NCBI GenBank assembly: GCA_024345305.1
Contig: BRON01000001.1
Span: 2,666,001-2,730,000 of the forward strand
Reading direction: 5' to 3'
Length of the DNA stretch: 64,000 nucleotides
Source: Mrakia gelida
Lineage: Eukaryota > Basidiomycota > Tremellomycetes > Cystofilobasidiales > Mrakiaceae
Below are positions 1 through 10,715 of the stretch, piece by piece. Made by a program: the position numbers and the translations under genes. Position 1 is the stretch's first letter, and the number at the start of each line of letters is the position of its first letter. The notes beneath the pieces were generated by a model that was not told the origin of the DNA, ran no database searches, and saw only the letters and a list, made by a program, of their open reading frames with translations.

Positions 1-1
1 C

Positions 2-694
2 ATCTCCTTCCTCACTACTCCTCGAGCCGACCCTAAACGATTCGAGATGCTCACTCTCCTCTCGTCCATCCTCTCGTGGTCGGACCTCGAGCGAGAGCAA
101 GCTGGACTCCAACGAGCTTCGTCTGGATCCGCGATGAACCGTCGTCCCAGCGGAGCTATCCAAAAGGTGGCCAAGGTCGAGGAGGAGCCTGCTAGCGAGG
201 TAATTCTTTACTCTCTCTTCCCCTCTACTCGACGCGTTGCTGATCTCGCCGTCGTTTCCTCGTTGTCTCAGTCCTTCTCCCAACTCTTCGTCGAGTTCCT
301 CCTCAAGGAAGCCACGAGCGGCTCAGCTCCCTCCTCCACCCCTTCCACCAACCCAGGCTCCTCCCCTTCCACCCCCTCAGCCTCCTACGCCGCTCTCCTC
401 TCCCCAACAGGACCCCCACGCTCCTACTCCGGAACCATGTCCCCTCCAGCAACGACTCCCTACCGAGATCGAACCTTCTCCTTCGGTTCGACCGCTGGAG
501 GGGGACCAGGTCCTGGCGTAGCAGCTTCAGTGACGACGGAGAGCAGCGCTCCTCCGTCACCGAGACCGGCGATGGGGAGGTCCAACTCGTTCGGGTTGTC
601 GCAGGCGTTGGCGTCGGTGGAGAGGGAGCAGATGCAGCAGCATGGGTTGGGGTTGGGAACGCCTGAGGGGAAAGGGAAGGGGAGGATGATTTGA
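2..694 (+). CDS. C-terminal part of a GRIP/GRAB-like golgin (5' end outside window)
   Basis: Two exons are visible, 2-199 and 272-694, joined over a 72-bp intron (donor GTAATT, branch GCTGATC, acceptor CAG). The first visible residues (FLTTPRADPKRFEML, then LLSSILSWSDLEREQAGLQR) resemble the C-terminal GRIP/GRAB region of Golgi tethering golgins such as Rud3, which binds Arf-family GTPases on the cis-Golgi. After the splice comes SFSQLFVEFLLKEA, then a Ser/Pro/Gly-rich tail of about 120 residues. The N-terminal coiled coil expected of a golgin would lie left of the window. The family call is from memory of the motif; the reading frame itself is clear. Confidence 0.55.
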   Translation: MSFLTTPRADPKRFEMLTLLSSILSWSDLEREQAGLQRASSGSAMNRRPSGAIQKVAKVEEEPASEVILYSLFPSTRRVADLAVVSSLSQSFSQLFVEFLLKEATSGSAPSSTPSTNPGSSPSTPSASYAALLSPTGPPRSYSGTMSPPATTPYRDRTFSFGSTAGGGPGPGVAASVTTESSAPPSPRPAMGRSNSFGLSQALASVEREQMQQHGLGLGTPEGKGKGRMI

Positions 695-1164
695 TTGTGC
701 CACACCTCTTTTTCTTCTCTTCTTTACTCGCGCTCGTTTGGGGACGTTCTTATTACATACATCTTATTACTGCTCTCTCTGGAGGCAGCTCGTTACCTTC
801 GTTCGTTCGTTCCTTGTTGTGCAGCCGATATCCCACCAGCGGAACTGGCCCGGCCTTCGACGAGCTTGCGTTTTCCTCCCTTCCCTTCCCTCGAAGTTCC
901 AAGATTCCTGCTCCCAACTTCCACCTCGCCTCCCTTCTCCCGTTCAGTTTGCCATCGCTTCCTTCGCTGTTTCATAGACGTCTCGTCCCTCTTCTGTTTG
1001 ACCTTCCATCTCGTCCTCCTCGGAGCACAGCCGTTTCATTTCCCGCCTCTGTTTGGTCCCCTCCTTCTTTTGCTACCTCCCCCTCCTCCTCCTCTCCCGA
1101 CTGTCTCCTCTCCTCCTCCTCTTCTCTGTCCTTCCGCCTCGCCTCGCTCCCTCCCCCAGAAGGA

Positions 1165-2769
1165 ATGGCGTCGAACGAAGGATCCGTTCTCCCTCTGGAC
1201 CTTCAACGTCTCGTCCTCATCGCGGCGCTCGATTCCTTCCTCCTTCCTTCTAGCAACCATCAACGAGATCTCCTCCCCTCGTACAGGCAGAGATCTAGAT
1301 TCCTCGCGCAGGCGTCTTTGGTGAACCGGGAATGGAAGGTGAGCTTCGGTTTCCGAAGGTTTTCGTTTGGGTCCGAGGCTCGCTCGTCGCTGCTCGTCGT
1401 CTCTCTCGTCCTGACCTTCCTTCTTCTTGATCTTTCTTCACCGAACCAACCAGGATATCGCCTACCCTTACCTCTACCGGACCATCTCTCTCTCTTCCTC
1501 TCCTCAGCTCTCCCTCTTCACTCAAACGATCCTCGCTTCCCCGTCCCTCGGACTCAACACCCTCTACCTCTTCTCCAATCCGACCTCAACCCTTCCTCCT
1601 CCTCGCTTCGTCGCTCTCCTGGCCAACCTACCCAGCCTTCGGCACTTCCATACGTCTGCTTGCGTCGGAAAGATCGAGGACTCCGAGGGAGAGAGTGGAG
1701 ATGGGCCGCTACCGAAGCTTTGGACGCTGGAGATTGGAGCAGGATGGTCGTCGAAGGATGGGGAAGACTCTTCAAACGCGTCGGATTCCGAGTGGGAGGG
1801 TCGGGAACTTGGGGAGAAAACCTCGTTGGGAATCAGTAGATGGGCAGACCTCTCCGAGCTCAGGTGAGTTTCCCGACCCAAAAGATACACGACGAGACGC
1901 GTCGAGACGAGCTCAAGTTCGATCGACCTTCGGAAGCTGACCTTCTTTTTTTTGCTTCCCCAATCAGGTCCCTCACTCTCCACTCCCTCTCCTCGGACCT
2001 CGACCTGTTCGACCAACCCCTCCCCAACCTCAACCACCTGGGTATCCTCACCGAGCCCTTCCTCCCCGAATTCCACCGCGTCTACCTCCTCGACGTCTCG
2101 ATCCTCGCGATCCTCACCCTCCTCGGACCTCAACTCACTTGCCTCCGTCTTGAAGACTGGTCAAGCTGGGGTCAGTTCCTACCCCCACCTCCTTGGATCC
2201 TCTCCGTCGTTCCCAACGTCGAGCGGCTTGCCGTCCTCGCATTCGGAGGAGATCGGTTCCCTCTCGCGACGTTGGTCAAGACGAACGGAGACTTAGACCC
2301 GTCGAAGTTGAGGACTCTCGTCCTGGGAGCTCCGGACGTGCTGGACTACTCCGCGAGGAGTCGGAGGAGCTCGAGGGACGAGCAACATGAACACGAAGGA
2401 GGGGAGGAAGATCCGTTCGCGGTGTCGAAACCAGTCTCGTCCCTCGACTCTCCCACATCGTCGTTCTGGACTACGGTCGAGGAGGAAATCGTGGCCCACC
2501 TCCAGGATCTTCTGCACGACGTCGAGTCCCTACCGGAGGGGAAGAAGACGTTTCCGGCTATGAAGGAGGTTGTCGTTTGGGGGCTGGACTTTGGGAACGT
2601 GGGGATGAGGAGGAGTCCAGGTGTGAAGGTGGTGTGCGAGGAGATGGAGAGGGAGTTGGGTTGGGTGGTGAAGGATCGGTTGGGGGAGAGACGGGATGTG
2701 AGGTGGGAGGTGGAGGAGGAGGAGGGTGGAGCGGGAGATAGGTTTGAAACCCTCGAGGGTGGTGGATGA
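1165..2769 (+). CDS. F-box/LRR-like hypothetical protein, 461 aa
   Basis: Exons 1165-1338, 1454-1863 and 1968-2769 join in frame; both introns have GTGAG donors and CAG acceptors, and the second has a GCTGAC branch site. The start lies in a short basic context after a CT-rich leader and opens with a hydrophobic segment, LPLDLQRLVLIAALDSFLLP, like an F-box helix. The middle holds repeated Leu-rich stretches of the LRR type (LRSLTLHSLSSDL, LPNLNHLGIL, LTCLRLEDWSSW). The C-terminus is acidic and Glu-rich. This is the usual layout of the many fungal F-box-like proteins that act in substrate recognition, but no diagnostic motif is complete, so the function is inference. Confidence 0.6.
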
Positions 2770-3189
2770 ATGTGGTTATGCTGTGGGTAGAATTGTTCGG
2801 AGAGAAGGGGGGAGGCAGGGAAACGAAAGACGCGTCGCGACTCCGTTCGATTTGCCTTTCGACCCGAGAAGGAAAATCGGGGCGAGGTGAAGCTGAGTCT
2901 ATGGATAGAAGATCAAGGACTTCATCTGTCCCTGATCTTCTTGGTGATTCGCTCTTTGCTGATGTCGGAGCCGGCTGAGAAGTCCTCGACGGGTGGCTCG
3001 TCTTTTCTCACTTGTTCTCTCGCTCCTGTTGCTCTCGAGTTCCGAGAGGGTAGGTTCGTTAAGAGGTCATCAGGAAGGATTCAAAGGTGGAAAACCGAGA
3101 GGAGCCGAAAGAAAAACGATCTAGAGAAAGGAAAACCGAGACGAAGAAACAAGAGCGAAACGAGACGACGCGTTCGTACGAGCGAGCAT
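2770..3189. other. Convergent intergenic region
   Basis: This stretch holds the 3' flanks of the F-box-like gene (plus) and of the methionine-rich gene (minus). It contains one GACGCGTC palindrome near 2830. I see no gene here. Confidence 0.6.
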
Positions 3190-5567
3190 CTACATCATCA
3201 TGGAAGATTTCATCATCCCCATCGAGCAGACGAGTCTCTTGCTCATCATTTTGCCTCCTCCGGCCTGCATTCCCACCCAAAAAGAAAGACGAAGGAGGGA
3301 GAGAGTCAGCTCGAGTCGAGCGTCAAACGAAGCGAGAAAAAGGAATCGACGAAAAGACTCACCTTGCACTCCTCCATGCACAAGACGAGGTTGTTCATCT
3401 CTCGGCTCTGAGCCATAATGGAAGGAAGCATCTTCATCTTGCCTTCGGCCATCCAGGTGGAGCAGGTCTTGAGGAAGGCGTGGGCGTGCTTGGTCTCGTC
3501 GGGCATGGGCTGGGGAGGAAGGGAGGGGAGACGCGTCAGGTATCAAGGACTCGCGAGAAAAGGAAGAAGAGAGGAAGGCAGATAAGACGAACCCTGTACA
3601 TCGAACCCATCATCTTGGCGTCGAATCCGAACATCGTGGTGGGGATCCTGAGAGAGACGAGCGAAGAAGGGAGAGAGAGAGAAGAGCGAGACGCGTCAGT
3701 CGAACGAAACAAAGCGAGGGGAAACGAGACGTCGAGAGGAGAACTCACTTGGTGACGATCTTGATCGAGTTCATCATCTTCCCTCCCATCATCTCCTTCA
3801 TCATCTCGTCCATCTTCTTAGCCATCATCATCTCGTCGTCGTCCTCCATCATCATCATTTCGTCCATCATCTTCCCTCCCATGCCCATCATCATGAGAGG
3901 GAAGCAGCAGATGGTTCCTCCGGAGGGACCCATGCATTTGGCGGCGATGGCGAGGGAGGAGGACTGGAGAAGAGGAGAGCAGAGGGGGAGGGCGAAGAGT
4001 CAGATCGAGGAGCGAACGAACGAAGGTTCGGCGGGCGCAAAGAGGACTCACCATCGAGGAGCAATCCATAACCATCGAGAGAGAGTTCCGAGTAGCCTTC
4101 ATGACCTTGTCGACGATCTCGGGGTCGTTGCACTGGAGGAAAAAAAGGAAGAGGAGGAAGTCAGGCTCGCGTCGAGGCGAGACGAGGCGAGACGGGGAAA
4201 GGGAAACGAGGCGAGACGAGAACTCACGTCGAAGCACATCTCCGCACCGAAGGACTTGCAATCAGCCATCTCCATCATCTCGCAAACGCCCATCATCTTG
4301 TATCCCATCATCATTCCGAGTTGGCAAGTCATGAGTCCTGTCGAGCGGGAAAAGGAAGACGCGAGTGAGCGAAGGTCAGCTCGACGCGTCGAAGTCGAAG
4401 CGAAGATCGAAAGGGAGGGCGACTCACCGAGAGAAGTTCCAGCTCCCATGACGAGGATGGGCTCGTGAGCTTGGTTCATGTATGGCCAGGTCTTGAGGTT
4501 GAAGGCCTGGACGAGAGCGAGGAGGGGAAGAGGGGGTCAGCGAGAGCTCGAGACGAACAGACGCTGAAGTCCTTCGAGGAGGGAGGAAAACGAACCTGGA
4601 AGCTCATCATCATGCAGCAAGGCATGCAGCAGGCTTCCTCGAAGGACATGGTGTCGATAATCTGGCAGATCATGTCGCACTGAGTTCGACAGTACATCGC
4701 GCAGGATCCCTGCATCCCGTATCGATCCATCATCTTCTCTGCGAGGGCGAAGAGGGAGAACGAGAAGAGCGAGAGGGTCAGTTTCGGCGCGACGAGAAGG
4801 GAGGCGAGGAAGAGAGAAGAGGTGCTGACTGTCGACGATAGTGGAGGACATCCCTCCGAGAAGCTGAAGGAGGGGAAAGAGAGGACACAAGGTTAGATTG
4901 CGAGATGGGAGAGAAAAGGGACGAGAAGAACGACGCGTCAACTCACCATCCCGCAGACTCGATCTCCCTCCTTCCACATCCCAGTCGAGCACCTCATGAC
5001 GGTTCTGCAAAGTCGAAGGAAGAGTCGAAGGTCAGTTATTTGCCTCTTCGAATTCGTTGAGGAGGAAGAAGAGGGGAAAGGGAAAGAGAGGGAGCGAACG
5101 AGCGAACTCACCCAGCCATATCCATCCCAAGAACGGTTCCCTTCTTCATCATCTTGAGAGCAGAGATGTCGCAGTGCCCCATCGACATGCACTATGTCAA
5201 GTAAAATTCGACCGGAGGGGAAAAAACGGAGGGGGAAAGAGCCGTCAGCGGATCAAGACTCGCGCGTGAAAGAGGTCGAGTCGGAGGAGGGACGGATCAA
5301 ACTCACCTCGATCTTGATCAAAACCTCCATGTGTTCGAGATCCATAGGGCACTCCATCTCGGTAACCTTGAGGACACCTTGGAGGTTGGATCCGTCGGTC
5401 TGAGCGGAGATGAAACGAAAGGGGAGAGAGGAGAGATGGCGAAGAAGGGTCAGCGAGTGGCGAACGAAGACGACGAAGGTTTTTCGCCGAGGAGACGAGA
5501 TGAGAGGGGGGCGAACCATAGGACCGGTGGTGACGACAGATTTCATCATCTTGGGGACGGATTGCAT
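3190..5567 (-). CDS. Methionine- and cysteine-rich protein of unknown function, 406 aa, 13 exons
   Basis: Minus-strand exons, 5' to 3': 5567-5517, 5399-5307, 5191-5112, 5004-4947, 4863-4830, 4738-4596, 4506-4428, 4337-4228, 4132-4052, 3963-3749, 3647-3593, 3509-3363, 3264-3190. All 12 junctions keep phase and the sum is 1221 nt ending in TAG. By my count about 83 of 406 residues are Met (about 20%) and about 26 are Cys. Met is spread over all exons, often as MM, MMM or MMMM and in MxxM or MxM spacing. Cys occurs in CC pairs (ACCMPCCMMM, exon 6). The longest exon (3963-3749) has acidic/basic Met blocks such as KMMDEMMMMEDDDEMMMAKK. I see no signal peptide or clear membrane helix and recognise no family. 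Metal (copper) binding, sulfur storage or an oxidant sink are guesses from composition only. Donors are a mix of GTGAGT, GTCAG and GTTCG(T/C). Confidence 0.85.
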
Positions 5568-6235
5568 CGTTGAAGAGGAGGTTGAGATCAGATGGGTTGA
5601 AGCGTGAAGGGAGGGAGGAGGGTGAGATGTGGGAGGAGGGAGACGAGGGAAAAGCGAACCAGCAGAGCCCTCTTTTCCGTGCTAGAGTCAGTCCCGAGAC
5701 TCACCCTCGTTTTTCGGTCTGCCGTGGTTCCGGAAAGAAGGCAGTCAACGAAAGTGATAAGGGCGGAGGAAATCACAGGCCTTGGGACATGCGCTCCAAC
5801 GGAGGAAGGCGAGGGCTGAAAATTGTTCGAGGGAACGATAGGCTCGAGGAGGACACTGTAGAGAAAGCAGTGGTTGCAAAGAGGAGGGGCCAGCTCGTCC
5901 CGTTCGGTCGTGCGGGAGAAGGAGGAGCAGGAGACGAAAACGTACGCGTCGCGTTTGGATGCGAGATGCGAGCAAGAACAGCTCTGATGCCATGGCTCGT
6001 TCCAGAGATAGATAGAGCGGATCAGAATACACCAAGCTTGCGGGCTGGAGAGAGAATAAAGAAGAGCTGGTGAGTTGAAGGAGACAGAGCTCGCAACTCG
6101 AAGTGAAACGCGTCGACCATCCTCTCTCACTCCTCCTCAGGTTCGGACTCCAATCGAAAGACATCATCGAAGATCGTACAACAGCCGTCACCAGCTAGCC
6201 ACCCGCAAGATATCCCTGCTGCGACCTCTTCCCAT
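5568..6235. other. Intergenic region upstream of the methionine-rich gene
   Basis: About 670 bp lie between the start of the methionine-rich gene and the stop of the mL41 gene, both on the minus strand. It should carry the promoter and 5' UTR of the former. I found no TATA box or gene; open frames on both strands look like composition shadows. Confidence 0.5.
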
Positions 6236-7152
6236 CTACGGCGACTTCTCGACGGGAGCGTTTCCTGCGGGATTTGGTTCCTCCTTCATGAAGATGGCGG
6301 CCTCGTCGTACCAGTTCCTCTTGTCGAGAGCGACGAAACCTTGATCTGGTGGTGTGGCGATGTGCACGAAGGGGCGGAGCTGAGGGAAAAAGGCACGAGG
6401 AGGAAGAGAGGAGGTGGAAGGAAGAAGGAGGTCAGCTTTGAGCTCAATGGTCTTGAGATCGAGATGCGTGAAGGAGACATCGAGAAGGGAGGGAATCGAC
6501 CACAGCAGGTCCTGAAGGAGCACAGGGAGGCATCTTGCCACGCTAGGAAGACCTTCTGATAGCTTGGAGGAGGGTGAAGCATCGAGGAAGGCAACTCGTC
6601 GAGCTCGACACTTCGCTTCCCTTCCTCTTCCCCTTCCTCTTCCCGACTCCCCTGCGACCCACTCAGCACACACCTCCCACACAAGCACTCTTCTATCAGC
6701 CAGACCAGTCCCTTACCAGCTCACGCGCACCCCTTCAGCGAGCAAACGAAAGAAGAGGGAAAGCATGAACTGACCTCGCTCCTCAAAAACGTCGACTTCC
6801 CTTCCTCCTTGAAACCAGGTCCGATGAAGATCCTAACCTGCTCGTCCACGATCCTGTAGGAACCTGTTCCGCGGGTGATAAACTTTCCAGGAGCTCCCGT
6901 ACGGAATCCAATACCAGGAGGTTGAGATTGTCCAGTTCCTGTAGGAAACGAACGTCAAGAACGAAGGGAAGGAAAAGGTCGTCAGCTCCGTCCCCCTTTT
7001 TTTCGATCTCATCTCGCCAGTCGTTCGTCGTTTTGGAATCGAGAAGGGAAGTCTAGGGGAGTGCACTGACCCTTGTAGTAGTCCTTGTTACCTCGTTTCG
7101 AGGTAAGAGGGAACCGGGAGGCTTTCGAAAGGACGGCAAGGGTAGGTCGCAT
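6236..7152 (-). CDS. MRPL27: Mitochondrial large-subunit ribosomal protein mL41 (MRPL27-like), 129 aa
   Basis: Exons 7152-7071, 6938-6775 and 6379-6236 (minus strand) join in phase. The protein starts with a short basic, Ser/Ala-containing presequence (MRPTLAVLSKASRFPL), as expected for mitochondrial import. It continues with LTSKRGNKDYYKGTG, matching the LTTKxGNKxxYKGT block of yeast Mrpl27/mL41, then a FITRGTGSYRI block, VRIFIGPGF and LRPFVHIATPP, which align with the later conserved segments. The role is structural in the mitoribosome large subunit. The second intron (about 395 bp) is much longer than its neighbours in this genome, so a small exon could be hidden in it. Confidence 0.75.
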
Positions 7153-8159
7153 GCTGAAGGGGAAGGAGGAAGGGAGGGAGGAGAGGGTTGGACGGGGGAA
7201 GGGAGGGTTTCGAGGTGGGTGTTTAGATGGAGAGGAGAATCGAGGTGGCTCCTATAACTACGATGAGGAGTGGGAGGGTCGAGGCCGAAGGGTTGTAGAG
7301 ATGGAGGGGGGAGGGATGCTGATCGTTGGAAGGGAAGCTCGAAAGGAGGACGGTGAGCTCATCTCTTTCTTTTGCTGGGCTGGTCGGAGGCAAAATTCTC
7401 GTAGAAGCTCGTCTATCCAGAGGATAAAGACCTGTAAGCACCATCAGCGTGCCTTTTTTCATCATCAAAAGAGGCTCGAAAACCGCCAGGTCGAAGGAGG
7501 AAGAGTGCATCCGCCTTGTTGAGCTCGAACGGCCATCGTCTCCCTTCCCTCTCTTCATCAGAGGCTAATCGAAGTCTTTCGAGACATCACCGGGACTGAT
7601 ATGCATCTCAGGATATCTGCAGAGATCGGTGCTGACTTGCAAGCTCCACCTAGACCGAGGAGCGAACCCGGCTCAATCGCCTCCTCCACCTACCGTCCCT
7701 CTTCGTTTGCTTTCCGCCGTCGCCTCCTCCTACCCTCGCCTCCCTCGCCGCTCTCAAGAAGGGGAACCCCAAGTCTTACTGTCGTCATCCTCAACCCCTA
7801 TGCATGGGGTTAGACAGGAACAGCAGCCGCATCGCGTCCCTCATCCTCGCTCGTAACTCCCTCCTTCTCCTTTCCCTCGCTCTCTCTTTCTTCCCTCCCT
7901 GAAGCCAAGCCCTTCGCTTTCTCTCTTTTAATCTCCCCGAATGATCCTCCCTATCAGCATTCAAAACGCTCGCTCACTTGACGGTCGAAGGAAAACCTTA
8001 CTCTTCAGCGAGCCTGCCGAGCTTCGAGACCTCCGTCAACTCGAGATGACGCTCATCATCTTCCTTCTCTTCTTTCTTCCTTTCTTCCCTCTCTCAGCTC
8101 CCAACCCTCACCCCTCAAACACCTTACCACACACACACAACCCTTAGCGCATCACTCGA
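7153..8159. promoter_or_regulatory. Divergent promoter region between mL41 and aquaporin
   Basis: About 1 kb separates two divergently transcribed starts (7152 minus and 8160 plus), so it must hold both promoters. The right half is CT-rich, as is common upstream of starts in this window. I found no clear TATA box and no convincing gene. Confidence 0.5.
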
Positions 8160-10715
8160 ATGGATTCCCTACCCGGCCCTGGTGGAGGAGGAGGAAGCGA
8201 CAGCAGCATGAGCGGCAGCGCTCGACAGCTCGAGACGACGACGGAGGGTCGTGAGCATCTTCACGAACCTTCGACTGGAGGAGGAGGAGGAGGCTTCCAA
8301 TGGCGTCTCAAGATGAGGTGGCCTCCTCCTGGCAGTGGGAGGCAGGCTTTGAAGAAACACTGTGAGTCTCACGCGTTGAGGGAGGGACGAGGACGAGCTT
8401 TGGAAGACAGGCTGATCGACCTTGCCTCCTCCTTCTTCTTCTTCTTCTTCGAATGTCTCGGTTCGGATTTGGGTTGCATAACAGCCGTCGCCGCACTCGG
8501 AGAGTTTGTCGGTGAGTATCTCTCCCTCATCATTCGTCGCCTGCCCCGAGTAGAGATGAAGTCGCGTTTCGTCTTCGAGCCATCGTCGGGCGTCTCTCGT
8601 TCTTCCCTGTTAGCAGAGAGGCTGACGTATCTTCGTCCGCCTTCAGGAACTACGCTCTTCATCTTCTTCGCCCTCGGAGGGACCAGCGTAGCCAACACTC
8701 CAGTCTGTGCGTCTTCATCTCTTCTCTCGTTCGAGACGGCCAACTCGCGTCGACTCGGGGACGAGGCTCATCTCAACCTCCTTTCTCGCCTTGTTTGCTA
8801 CAGCTAACAGCTCGACAGAAGCCATCAACACGAGCGTCAATACCTCCCAGCTTCTCTACATCAGTCTTGTGAGTTCGAGGACGTCGCGTTCGACGAGACG
8901 AAAACGAGCGCCAGCTCACCCGTCGAAATTTCTCTTCCTTTGTACGTTCAGTCATTCGGGCTCAGTCTCGCCGTCAATGCGTGGGTATTCTTCAGGATCT
9001 CAGGTGAGCAGCTTGATCAAAAAGAGTCTCGAGTCTCGACACGTCGAGCTGCTGAAGCTGGCCTTACTCAATCTCCCTTCACGAACAGGCGGTCTCTTCG
9101 TGAGTCGTTCCTTTCTTCTCCGCTCTCCGAACTGTCTCGATTCTTGAACGCTGACGCCTTCGCCCCCAGAACCCCGCTGTCTCCCTTGGTCTCGTCCTCA
9201 TCGGAGGCATCTCCCCCCTTCGAGGGACGATCCTCGCTATCGCCCAAGTCCTTGGAGGAATCTGCGGTTCAGCTCTCGTCGAAGGCCTCCTTGGATCCTT
9301 GAACGCGAGAACTGTACTGGCGCACGGGACGAGCATCGTACGAGGTCTGTTTTTGGAGATGGCGTTGACGGTGAGTTCGAAGCAGACGAAGGAGGAGGAG
9401 AGCGGGACGCGTCGAAACAACGCTGACTTCCTCGTTTCGTTCCTTCGATCTGTTCAGACTATGCTCATGTTGACGATTCTCGTGAGTGAGATCGACAGTC
9501 GAAGATATCGTCGAGCTCTTCTGACCTCTTCCACTTCATTTTTGCTAGCTCCTTGCCGCTGAGAAGGTGAGAGCGCGAGCCAATCCGTTCTTCCACTCGA
9601 GTCGTCGGATGATCTGACGCGTCTCTTTCCTTCCCTCCGTCACTCAGCACAAAGCCACCTTCCTGGCTCCAGTGGGAATCGGACTCTCGCTCTTCATTGC
9701 CGAGATGGTGGGAGGTGAGTTCCCGTTCCCCTCTCCTTTTCACTCGAACGAAACGCACGTCGAGTTGACGCGTCTCGATCTTTGTTTCTTCTTCTTCCTT
9801 TCTCGTCCAGTTTACCACACTGGTGAGCTCGCCCCCATCATTCTCTCTTTCTCTCGTTTCGGAGGTCTGATCTCTCGACTGTTCTTTCTCCTTCGTAGGC
9901 GGCTCGTTGAACCCAGCCCGAAGCCTGGGTCCCGACGTCGTCTCTCGCCAGTTCTCGAGCTACGCCTGGATCTACTGGCTTGGACCTGCCATGGGTAGTT
10001 GTCTCGCAGCTGCGTTTTACAAGCTCATCAAGTACATGCAGTGTGAGTCCAGTATCTCGGGAAGCCCCTGCGTCGACGAGTTTCTCTTTCGGGATCGACG
10101 CGATGGGCTTTGCTTTCGATGACTGACTCTTCGTTTCTTTTGCTTTTCAGACGAGACCGTCGTCCCCGACCAAGACGCGTGTGGATACGCGGAGGCTACC
10201 GCAGCCCTCGCTGATGCTCAAGATCTGGAGAGGAGACAGCTCGAAGCTGATCTTCGCGACCGAGAGGAGGGAGTGAGGTTGAGCGAGAAAAGTTCGTCTG
10301 TCAGCCTCGCTCGACTTGACGCCTTCTCGTCTTTCTCGTGGACTGACCCTCTTTGAAACATATCTCACAGTCAAACCCACAATCTCTCGATCCTCAGCAG
10401 CCACCAAAGTCAACACGTCTCCCACCGCTCTTGTTCGTCCCCACCCCACCCCTCTCGTCGCCTCGTTCACTGACTCCCCTCCCCCTCCCTTCCCTTCCTG
10501 TCCAGACTAAAGACCTCGTTCCCGAGAACATCGACTACCCGAGGAAGAACAGTCTCCCTTACGAACAATCAAGCCGATTAGAGCGACTCGAACGGAAGCT
10601 CGACCTCCTCCTCCTTTCCAAGCGAACGGACCCGGTCCTTGAACGGAAACTCAACCAGGTCATCTTGGAGCTGGGCAAATTAAAGTCTGGAGAGGCCAAC
10701 TGGAATCTTGTTTGA
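8160..10715 (+). CDS. Aquaporin (MIP family), 431 aa, 15 exons
   Basis: Exons: 8160-8361, 8485-8511, 8647-8706, 8804-8868, 8952-9003, 9089-9099, 9170-9370, 9458-9481, 9549-9566, 9648-9714, 9811-9822, 9899-10042, 10151-10291, 10371-10432, 10506-10715; all phases agree. The protein has both half-helix motifs: GGLFNPAVSLGL (first NPA box) and HTGGSLNPARSLGP (second NPA with the following Arg of the selectivity filter). GEFVGTTLFIFFALGGTSVANT is the first membrane helix. A Gly-rich N-terminal tail of about 65 residues and a C-terminal tail of about 130 charged residues flank the six-helix core. Its likely role is water (or small solute) flow through a membrane. Exon 6 has only 11 nt and exon 11 only 12 nt. 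FIAEM stands where classical water channels have FIAH, so selectivity is uncertain. Confidence 0.9.
8427..8450. repeat. TTC trinucleotide repeat in aquaporin intron 1
   Basis: A short run of about seven TTC units forms the pyrimidine-rich part of the first aquaporin intron, 30-50 bp before the acceptor at 8484. It probably serves as a long polypyrimidine tract and may vary in length. Confidence 0.6.

Noticed and set aside
3749..3940. A very hydrophobic Ile-rich plus-strand frame resembling membrane helices
   Set aside because: It is the reverse complement of the Met-rich exon 3963-3749 (ATG runs read as CAT/ATC), so the hydrophobicity is a by-product.
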